From a virus, in IMG/VR virus record IMGVR_UViG_3300011116_000049, positions 1-35,309 of that record: DNA of 35,309 nucleotides; one strand, 5' to 3'. Shown in pieces: positions 5,625 through 12,730 of the stretch. The translations under genes and the position numbers were made by a program. The stretch's first letter is position 1, and each line of letters opens with the position of its first letter. Under the pieces are notes generated by a model, which saw only the letters and a list, made by a program, of their open reading frames with translations, was not told the origin of the DNA and did not search any database.

Positions 5625-6331
5625 TATTTCTTCCCCAATTGGCTTACGAACAGGAGCCACATCCAAAGGTACAGGAGGAATATAGAAGTCGCTACTAGGT
5701 ATCCTAGTTTTAGCTGGAAGTTTCTTTGGTCTTCCTTGCGTTGCCATGCCTCTTGCCTTTTGATTGCCTCTTGTTTAAGCCTTGCTTGTGTCTGCTCCTC
5801 CTGAATGATCTCCCTCATGTTGAACACCTCGGAGTACAGCGCCCCCATCTCAGGTGGTGACTGATACACCATGCATTCACGAATCTGAACCACCAACTCA
5901 GCCATCTGCTGCTGTGCCATCACCCGCTTTAGTGCTGCCTCCATGTGGTTTTGATCTGGGTCATAGACAGTTCTGGATTTTTCTTCTTCTTCTCTTATGT
6001 GTGCTTCAAGTTGTTCTTGAATTTTGAAGAACTCAGTAAGTTGCTTGACAATGTTGACCTTGACCTGAGTCTCGTCAACGGCAACGAACTTCTCCTTCTT
6101 TTTCGCCACAGACTTTGGCGCTGAGACTGATTGTGTTGACTTATTTTTAGGTTTAAATAAGTTACTAAGTTTATTCCAAAATCCAGTAACTTCCTTATAT
6201 ACCTTGGCAGCTTCATCAACAGTGGACTTGACTTCCATGAAAGAAGTCTTTGCCTGTTTGTAAAGCTCACATCCTTCCTTAATTGCCGCCACGCAGGCGT
6301 TGGCAGCGAACAGCAAGGATATGGGATCCAC
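5624..6331 (-). CDS. Hypothetical membrane-anchored helical protein, 235 aa
   Basis: Starts with GTG at 6331 (an AGGG lies upstream). A short hydrophobic N-terminus (ISLLFAANACVAAIKEG) is followed by a long charged helical body with Lys-rich (about 62-85) and Gln/Glu-rich (about 170-200) parts. The C-terminus has a transmembrane segment (about 208-228, YLVATSIFLLYLWMWLLF). The layout suggests a tail-anchored membrane protein. Similar proteins occur near lysis or tail genes of environmental podophages; function is unknown. Confidence 0.7.
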   Translation of the reverse strand: MDPISLLFAANACVAAIKEGCELYKQAKTSFMEVKSTVDEAAKVYKEVTGFWNKLSNLFKPKNKSTQSVSAPKSVAKKKEKFVAVDETQVKVNIVKQLTEFFKIQEQLEAHIREEEEKSRTVYDPDQNHMEAALKRVMAQQQMAELVVQIRECMVYQSPPEMGALYSEVFNMREIIQEEQTQARLKQEAIKRQEAWQRKEDQRNFQLKLGYLVATSIFLLYLWMWLLFVSQLGKK

Positions 6332-6335
6332 ATTG

Positions 6336-6551
6336 TTACAACCCTAAGAGTTTCTTGACAAACTCACCAGCCACACCTGGGCCAAATAACACCAGAACAA
6401 TCACCGCATACAACAAGTGTTCGATCTTGGTCATCCGCTTGGAACCATCATCAAATCGTGCTTGGATACCCTCGTATCTACTGGCGCATACCGCCTCATG
6501 AACGCTTAATCTTTTGTCAGTCTCATTGGCAAGTTCGTGTACTTCGCTCAT
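6336..6551 (-). CDS. XhlA-like small membrane protein (lysis accessory)
   Basis: A 71-aa protein from ATG 6551. An amphipathic charged helix (MSEVHELANETDKRL and onward to about residue 45) is followed by a single C-terminal transmembrane helix (about 47-63, LLYAVIVLVLFGPGVAG) and a short basic end. This resembles hemolysin XhlA-type phage proteins that act with holins. An upstream in-frame ATG at 6623 exists but would overlap the next gene. No strong Shine-Dalgarno is visible before 6551. Family assignment is by architecture only. Confidence 0.5.
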   Translation of the reverse strand: MSEVHELANETDKRLSVHEAVCASRYEGIQARFDDGSKRMTKIEHLLYAVIVLVLFGPGVAGEFVKKLLGL

Positions 6552-6573
6552 GATCAATTTATCCGTGTGTCTT

Positions 6574-7089
6574 TCAGTTTGTTGGGGTAGTTGTTTGGTC
6601 GGAAGGCGCTTCAACTGGGGCATCAGGCGCTACCGTAGTCTCAACAACCACTTCAGGCTCCACAACAGCTTCTGTCACTGGTGCAGACTCCACAACAGGC
6701 TCTACAGGCGCTTCAACGACAGGCTCAGGCGTAGGCTCAGGGATAGGGCGCAGTTCTCCCCTGTCCCATGTTGTAGTCTCTTGATTCCATGTGTAGAAGT
6801 ATTCGTCCACAGGCATAGGAACAGGCGGCTCCCACAACCAGCTTGATGTGTTCAGTACCCAGTTGTCAAACGGCTGAGGTGCATAGAAGACATCATTCGC
6901 TTCATCGTAGGTGTAACCAATACCAGCGTAGTTGCCACGCATTGGGCGACCTTCTGGGTGCTGGTTGCCAAGAGTTCTGTAGCTGGTTTGAATCCAGCCG
7001 TGACCCACTGCACCTGTGGCGATGAAGTCCTCTTCAGCAACAATCACTTGGGTGACAATACCGTTTTCTACTCGGGCAAAGTGTGACAA
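6574..7089 (-). CDS. Conserved phage protein, tail/host-range associated, 171 aa
   Basis: Begins with TTG at 7089, supported by AAGGAG 8 nt upstream; the N-terminus SHFARVENGIVTQVIVAEED is typical of a protein found after tail-fibre genes in many marine and freshwater phages. Residues 1-110 form the conserved part, with NYAGIGYTYDEANDVFY (53-69) and Trp-rich strands. From about 112 a low-complexity Pro/Glu/Val/Thr tail (EPTPEPVVEAPVEPVVE) runs to the end. It is probably a virion-associated or fibre-associated protein; its exact role is unknown. Confidence 0.6.
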   Translation of the reverse strand: MSHFARVENGIVTQVIVAEEDFIATGAVGHGWIQTSYRTLGNQHPEGRPMRGNYAGIGYTYDEANDVFYAPQPFDNWVLNTSSWLWEPPVPMPVDEYFYTWNQETTTWDRGELRPIPEPTPEPVVEAPVEPVVESAPVTEAVVEPEVVVETTVAPDAPVEAPSDQTTTPTN

Positions 7090-7128
7090 TTTAATTCTCC
7101 TTGAATGTGATGGGTGTTAGTTTAGTCA

Positions 7129-8190
7129 TCAGCGAGCATTTGCAAATTTCGTTGGATTTTCGCCGAAGGCGGCGTAGATTAGCGTGTTTGAGGTGTTTAT
7201 GTCGCCCCAACTTAATCGAATCTTGAATCCGTTTGAAAGAAAATCAACACCGCCAGCAATACCCGTAGCCCCGCTGTTTTCTGAATCAGCGGTGTTTGGT
7301 GCTAATTTTTCACCTGTTACGTTGTATGTACTTCTTGCTGAATCAAACACCACCCATGTTCCGCCAGCAACTACTGATGATTTAATAAGTAAATATCTTG
7401 GCCTGAATCCAAGGTATATGAAAGGCCCGTCAGCACTACCATTGCCTGTGTAGCTACCAAATGCAGAGTAGCCAGCAACAGCGGCCCAGCAATAGGCGAC
7501 ATAATCACCTGATGGTATTGCTGTTCCTGTTGAAAAAACAGTAGATGTTGGAATTGCGCTATTCCAAACACTTGCCAATGTTCCAATACCACCAGTGCCA
7601 GAAAGACTCAAATATTGAGTTCCGCTAAGAGTAGTATGCCAAACAGGCCAATCTGAACCTCCACCAGAACTTGCATTTCTGCGTTTCAATATCAACATTT
7701 TGGGAGCAACTCCCAACCCATGACCAACAGTAGCGTTAGCACCTGTGCCTGTATATGTCACCACGCTGAATCCAGCAGTTGCATTTACAGACACTGTGCT
7801 GGTGATAGAGCCAGATGTGTTGGATGATGTAGAGCCTTGTCCTGCTTGCCACTGCCAAGCAACATAGGTAGTGCCGCTTGCATTTGTGCTTCCAGTAGTA
7901 ACCAAGTCAGGCCCAAGCGTAAACCCGTTTGAGTTAAATGCAGTCAAACCTTTTCCTGATTCAGTGGTTTCTGCGTTGGTCAAATTACTGAAAACTTGTT
8001 TGCTTACGCCACGAACAGAGTCAGTCAATGTATTTGAAAATGCACTGCTTCTTGCTTTCATCCAAACTAAATCGGGTTGCATGGATACACCATTAACAGC
8101 ATTACTAACTGTTAAGTTGGCATTAGTTCCCGTATAAGTCGTAGCCGCCATCACAGTGCGACCATCAGGAATTGCATATGTTGTTGGCAT
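7129..8190 (-). CDS. Putative tail protein with repeated beta-rich domain (DUF7483-like)
   Basis: A 353-aa protein rich in Gly, Ser, Thr and Asn, likely all-beta. Two related units are visible: each has a TYTGTxAN stretch (about 17-24 and 145-152), a segment of the form P(D/K)xxxxK (WMKARS, ILKRRN) and aromatic strands. A third weaker unit starts near YTGNGSADGPFIYLGFRP. It ends GENPTKFANAR, a C-terminus I associate with phage tail proteins of this type. AAGGAA precedes ATG 8190. It follows the large adhesin, so a distal fibre or host-recognition subunit is likely. Confidence 0.6.
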   Translation of the reverse strand: MPTTYAIPDGRTVMAATTYTGTNANLTVSNAVNGVSMQPDLVWMKARSSAFSNTLTDSVRGVSKQVFSNLTNAETTESGKGLTAFNSNGFTLGPDLVTTGSTNASGTTYVAWQWQAGQGSTSSNTSGSITSTVSVNATAGFSVVTYTGTGANATVGHGLGVAPKMLILKRRNASSGGGSDWPVWHTTLSGTQYLSLSGTGGIGTLASVWNSAIPTSTVFSTGTAIPSGDYVAYCWAAVAGYSAFGSYTGNGSADGPFIYLGFRPRYLLIKSSVVAGGTWVVFDSARSTYNVTGEKLAPNTADSENSGATGIAGGVDFLSNGFKIRLSWGDINTSNTLIYAAFGENPTKFANAR

Positions 8191-8199
8191 GGTTGTTCC

Positions 8200-11139
8200 T
8201 TATAGGTTGTATGTGTTTAAGGCAACGAAGCCTGTGGGTGGTGTGTAAGTCCAAGGCTGTTGACCAAAATTCCAGTTAGCCGCTATTGCAGAACCAGCCG
8301 CATTTGCTTGGCAGAATACATAGTTCACAGTTGAAGACGGAAGTGTGATCGCCCCTTGCGATGTGTTAGCTTTGTAAAAAGTAATTGTTCCAGCGGGGCC
8401 GTCAAAAGCAATTCCTATGGTTTCTGTTGTGTATGAAGCGCCATAAGCTGAAGCTGTTCCATTGACATATTTATTGCCGTTGCTTGCATAGTACAAAACA
8501 GACATTTGTCCTGCTGTGTTGATGTCTGCGGCAAGAAAATCTACAGCAGTAACTCCACACCAGTTGTAAATGCTTGATGCAAATGTTACCTCCGCATACC
8601 ATTTGCCATTCCAAGGCAAAGCAATGGTGCTTGTTAAACCTCTTTGTGTGCTTGTTTCAGCAGTACCAGTCAAATTGCCATTTGAAAAACCGCCAGAGCT
8701 TGATGGTCTTATTGGATTCAGTGTTGCAAAGTTCGCCGCTGTCGCACTTGTCAGTGTAGGTACATCGGTCATGCTGTCGTAGGTTGCTCCAGCAGTCAAG
8801 CTGATGCCTGCTGATGGTGTCCAGTTGTTTCCATTGGGGCTGAAGTCGTATCCCAATGTTGTTGTGCTGGTCTTGTTGGTGAACGGCAAGTAAAAACCAT
8901 TCGTGCCATACGAGCCACCATAGGTGATGGGTTGCCATACACCATAGGAGTTGAATGTTCCAAAGCTGTTTGGTGTCAGGGCTTGACCGTCAATGAAGTT
9001 GATTTCGGTCATGTAGCCGTCAAAATAACTTGTAAGACCCCCGCCAGAAGTGTTTGAACTTCCTATGACATGGCGGCCTGTTGAATTAACAGCGGTACTT
9101 GAATTTTGTGCTGGATAACTAGTTGAGGAAAAAGATGTTACTTGAACACCGTTTACATATAGCTTAACTCTATTTGAAGCTGTTGCTTGTGTAGTATCAA
9201 CTGCAAAAACCAAGTGATACCAAGCAGCTGGGTCACGAAATACTTGTGTTGTTACAAATACATTTGTTCCAACAAGCTGAGAATAAAAAATCAATGTGCT
9301 GTCTGATTGAAAATCTATCTCAACAAATCCTGCGGTTGTTGCGGTAGCTCCTGCATTAAATAAACCAAGTACGCCTGAAAGCGAACCTCGTTTAACCCAC
9401 ATACTTAATGTCCATGTTGTTTGGTTTGAGGCACTTGCAGGTGTCCGATTCAAATAAGCAGATGCACTTGAACGGAAACGCAAAGAGTTGCCCACCAGCT
9501 TGATTGGAGTCAAGTATCCACTTGATGTGAATGTGTGGATGACATTACCACCAGTGATGGTGACAGTACCACCAGCCATTTGTTGAGTAGAGCCGGGGTA
9601 GCTGATGATGACAATGCCAGAGCCGCCAGCACCGCCAGCAAAACCTTGGTTGCTAGCAGTAACACCACCGCCACCGCCGCCGCCACCAGTATTTGCTGTT
9701 GCCGCTGTTCCAGCCGCATTTGTTCCTCCAGCACCGCCGCCACCAGTGCCACCAGAACCACCAGAACCAGAAGATTGATTACCGCCGCCACCACCACCAG
9801 CGTAAGTTACTGATGCACCACTTAAAGATGAGGCTGTTCCTGCGCCGCCAGCGCCTCCAGATGCGCTTGTTGCAGTAGTTCCAGTAGTAGATGCACCGCC
9901 ACCACCGCCACCACCTCCACCAACGGAAGTGCCGCCAGCGCCACCATTGCTACCTTGAGATGGAGATGTAGACGGGGTGTTTCCTGCGCCGCCTGCTCCA
10001 GAATTCTTACCTTGTCCGCCGCCACCAGAGCCGCCAGTTGCGCCATTTACACCACCAGTAGAACCGCCCCGACCTCCACCTGTTGAAGTGGTTGATAAAA
10101 ATACCGAGTTAGATCCGTTTACGCCAAGTCCATCATCTGCGCCACCTGCTCCACCCGCTCCAACCGTTACAACATAAATTGAATTTGTATCAATTGTTGC
10201 TGTGGCTGTACGATAGCCACCAGCACCGCCACCGCCAGCACCTGCGGCAGGACTGCCGCCATTACCGCCAGAACCACCACCTCCACCAGCAACAACCAAA
10301 TAGGATGCGCTCAAAGGTGTAATCGGGCTGAGAGTGCCAGAAGTCGTGAATGTGTGAATGGTGTTTGTGCCATCAGTTGTGATGACACCGCCACCAAACT
10401 GTTGTGCGCCAGCATAGGAAATGATGACGATGCCTGAGCCGCCTGAGCCGCTAACTACCGCACCGCCTGAAAGTACACGCACACCACCACCGCCACCACC
10501 CGTATTGGCTGTACCAGCGGTTGCATTATTATTTCCGCTTGCCCCTGCGCCACCGCCAAAACTTGCCGTTCCAGCAGTATCACCGCCGCCGCCGCCGCCG
10601 CCAGCGTAATTAACTGAAGAACCAGAAATACTTGAGGCAGTTCCAGCACCGCCAGCACCGCCAGTGCCGCTAGAGCCATTGCTACCTACTGCTGATGAAC
10701 CACCGCCACCGCCACCGCCTGTTGTGCCAGCCGTACCCCCGTCTGAGCCTTGCCCACTTGTACCTGTTCCCCTTGTACCGCCACCATAAGATGACCCCGC
10801 CGCCCCGCCGCCAGAACCACCGCTTCCAGCCGCAGTAGAGGCGTGTCCACCTTTGCCACCACCAGTAGCGGTGATTGTTGAGAATACAGAATTATTTCCG
10901 TTAGTCGGAGATGTTGACGGATATGTAAATGACGTTCCTCCTGAGCCAACAGTAACTGTGTAAGAAAGAGTTGGATTTAGTGCAAGCGTACCTGTCAGCA
11001 AACCCCCCGCACCACCGCCACCAGCAAACCCACCACCGCCCCCACCAGCAACCACAAGGTAGCTTGCAGACACAGCAGAACCAGAAGTCCACCCAAAGGC
11101 GGCAAGTGCGGCGGCTCCAATTTTTGATAGACGGGGCAT
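8200..11139 (-). CDS. Large glycine-rich tail adhesin with LamG-like and SPRY-like domains
   Basis: A 979-aa protein. Residues ~25-275 and ~277-540 are two homologous glycine-rich units, each starting SASYLVVAGGGGG, packed with GGGGGG and GGSGG runs, and closing with GSGIVIISY and then an IHTF(T)SSG(T/Y)L segment. Such Gly-rich domains can form polyglycine-type bundles in phage adhesins. Residues ~550-750 look like a concanavalin/LamG fold (WTLSMWVKRG, WYHLVFAVD, KLYVNGVQV, YFDGYMTEINFIDGQALT). The end (~840-965) has a SPRY-like pattern (WNGKWYAEVTF, IGIAFDGPAGTITFY). Its place after the T7-type fibre suggests a receptor-binding protein. AAGGA precedes ATG 11139. Confidence 0.8.
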   Translation of the reverse strand: MPRLSKIGAAALAAFGWTSGSAVSASYLVVAGGGGGGFAGGGGAGGLLTGTLALNPTLSYTVTVGSGGTSFTYPSTSPTNGNNSVFSTITATGGGKGGHASTAAGSGGSGGGAAGSSYGGGTRGTGTSGQGSDGGTAGTTGGGGGGGSSAVGSNGSSGTGGAGGAGTASSISGSSVNYAGGGGGGGDTAGTASFGGGAGASGNNNATAGTANTGGGGGGVRVLSGGAVVSGSGGSGIVIISYAGAQQFGGGVITTDGTNTIHTFTTSGTLSPITPLSASYLVVAGGGGGSGGNGGSPAAGAGGGGAGGYRTATATIDTNSIYVVTVGAGGAGGADDGLGVNGSNSVFLSTTSTGGGRGGSTGGVNGATGGSGGGGQGKNSGAGGAGNTPSTSPSQGSNGGAGGTSVGGGGGGGGGASTTGTTATSASGGAGGAGTASSLSGASVTYAGGGGGGNQSSGSGGSGGTGGGGAGGTNAAGTAATANTGGGGGGGGVTASNQGFAGGAGGSGIVIISYPGSTQQMAGGTVTITGGNVIHTFTSSGYLTPIKLVGNSLRFRSSASAYLNRTPASASNQTTWTLSMWVKRGSLSGVLGLFNAGATATTAGFVEIDFQSDSTLIFYSQLVGTNVFVTTQVFRDPAAWYHLVFAVDTTQATASNRVKLYVNGVQVTSFSSTSYPAQNSSTAVNSTGRHVIGSSNTSGGGLTSYFDGYMTEINFIDGQALTPNSFGTFNSYGVWQPITYGGSYGTNGFYLPFTNKTSTTTLGYDFSPNGNNWTPSAGISLTAGATYDSMTDVPTLTSATAANFATLNPIRPSSSGGFSNGNLTGTAETSTQRGLTSTIALPWNGKWYAEVTFASSIYNWCGVTAVDFLAADINTAGQMSVLYYASNGNKYVNGTASAYGASYTTETIGIAFDGPAGTITFYKANTSQGAITLPSSTVNYVFCQANAAGSAIAANWNFGQQPWTYTPPTGFVALNTYNL

Positions 11140-11149
11140 CTGCGTGTCC

Positions 11150-12730
11150 TTATGCGAACTTGGTTTGTGATGCCAACACGGTGAACGTGGCGCTTCCTGT
11201 TTTGATAATCACATAGGTGTAACTATCAATTGAGCTTGCATTTCCACTTGTCGGTGCAGTGCCACCTTGCCACTTGGGAGTGACTGACGAGCCGTCCACC
11301 TGTACAGCAGAGTTGTAATAGGCCGTAGCACCATTGGTTACCAAGAAGGTCACAGAGATGGATTCACCTGTTGCCATGACCGTGTTCAACGATGTGCCGC
11401 TTGAGCCTCTGAAGTTGACGGTAAAGTTACCAGACGCATTAGTGGTGTAGTACAGAACCGATTGGGTAGTGACATCGTAGTTGATTGTTCCTGTTGCCGC
11501 AGTTGCTGAAACAGTGCAAGTCTCCAATATGTTGGAGGTCTTTAAGTCAGCGTTTGATGCAGTACCAGCAAATGTTTGAAGTGAAGTAAATGTCTGCGCC
11601 ACATTTGTTTTAACGGTGTTGGCATCATAAGCCTGCACATTTGTGCCAATCGCCAAGCCAAGGTTTGTTCTGACAGTAGATGCAGATGCAGTCAGCTCAG
11701 ACAGATTGTTTGTTGTCAGCAAATACGATGCGCCAGACACATACGCAGCCACCCAAGCAGAGCCTGTGTACAAGCGCATCTCTGGTACTACAGTGTTGTA
11801 GTACAGAGAACCAGCGAGCAGTGCGTTGCCATCATTGTCCAGCGTTGGGTTGCTTGCTTTTGCTCCAAGATAGCGATCATCAAAACTGTCATATGCCGCC
11901 AAGGTTGCATCTCTTGCTGCCTCTGCTGCTGTTTGAGCAGAACTTGCATTGCTTGCCGCAGTGCTGGCAGTGCTGGCGCTAGTAGATGCAGAAGTTGCAG
12001 AATTTGATGCAGAAGTTGCCGATGTTGCCGCAGCTGATGCAGAAGCCGCAGCAGCAGCCGCACTTGATGCTGCCGCAGATGCATTAATAACAAGATCCCA
12101 TTTGGCAACATCAGCATTGCTTGATATTGGCGTAGTGCCAGAAGATGTATGAGCAGTATTACAGCGATATACATTGCTGTTGCTTGCATCTTTTACCAGA
12201 TCACGAACCAAATAGGCTGTACCAGATGCCCAGTTTCCACGCCAATTACCAATGTCTTCACCAACCGCTGGATTACCTAAACTGTCAAAAGCCAAAATTT
12301 TCCCAGCACGACTGGTCTTGCTTGGCAACACCATGTTAATGTCAGTCGGATCAGTCACAGGCGCTTTGAGTCCACGCTCTGCTTTCTCATCAGTCTGCTG
12401 GCTGAAAATGACTAGGCTGTCAAACTCATCATTGAGTGAGTTGGCAAACAAGTCACCACCAGTCACAAAGTCTGTTGCCCTTGCAATGGCTCTGTCACCA
12501 ACCAGAGTGATGTTGTTTGCAGATGTTGCAGCAACAACCAAAGTCACTGATCCAGTACCATTTGCATTGATCGTCACAGTGTAATCAGTGGTCAATGTCA
12601 GCAATGTGCTGTCTTTGTATACGGCAATATCAGTATTTGCCAGAATCTCAAAGCTGAAGCTGTATGGCCCGACTCCAGCAGAGCCAGTGTATACAACACG
12701 CCTTGTTACATCAGAAATCGGGTATGCCAT
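11150..12730 (-). CDS. Tail fibre protein, T7 gp17-type N-terminus
   Basis: A 526-aa protein. The N-terminal ~150 residues (DVTRRVVYTGSAGVGPYSFS, TVTINANGTGSVTLV, GDLFANSLNDEFDSL, QQTDEKAERG) match the T7 gp17 anchor domain that attaches the fibre to the tail tube. Residues ~163-215 (NWRGNWASGTAYLVRDLV, CNTAHTSSGTTP) resemble a small carbohydrate-binding module of the kind found in phage fibres. An Ala/Ser coiled region (~217-280) precedes a beta-rich C-terminal part. The start overlaps the upstream stop as TAATG. It may carry the downstream adhesin. Confidence 0.85.
   Translation of the reverse strand: MAYPISDVTRRVVYTGSAGVGPYSFSFEILANTDIAVYKDSTLLTLTTDYTVTINANGTGSVTLVVAATSANNITLVGDRAIARATDFVTGGDLFANSLNDEFDSLVIFSQQTDEKAERGLKAPVTDPTDINMVLPSKTSRAGKILAFDSLGNPAVGEDIGNWRGNWASGTAYLVRDLVKDASNSNVYRCNTAHTSSGTTPISSNADVAKWDLVINASAAASSAAAAAASASAAATSATSASNSATSASTSASTASTAASNASSAQTAAEAARDATLAAYDSFDDRYLGAKASNPTLDNDGNALLAGSLYYNTVVPEMRLYTGSAWVAAYVSGASYLLTTNNLSELTASASTVRTNLGLAIGTNVQAYDANTVKTNVAQTFTSLQTFAGTASNADLKTSNILETCTVSATAATGTINYDVTTQSVLYYTTNASGNFTVNFRGSSGTSLNTVMATGESISVTFLVTNGATAYYNSAVQVDGSSVTPKWQGGTAPTSGNASSIDSYTYVIIKTGSATFTVLASQTKFA

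Noticed and set aside
5995-6333. 112-codon minus-strand frame overlapping the 235-aa membrane-anchored protein
   Set aside because: Ser/Leu/Arg-rich shadow; starts 2 nt from the real GTG start and has no conserved-looking features.
9510-10949. Several long frames antisense or shifted within the glycine-rich adhesin (Pro-, Val- or Ala-rich)
   Set aside because: They arise because GGN codon repeats leave other frames free of stops; compositions are extreme and no start signals are seen.
11788-12189. 133-codon Gln/Leu-rich frame inside the tail fibre gene
   Set aside because: Shadow of the Ala/Ser-rich coiled region; the T7 gp17-like frame explains the DNA.
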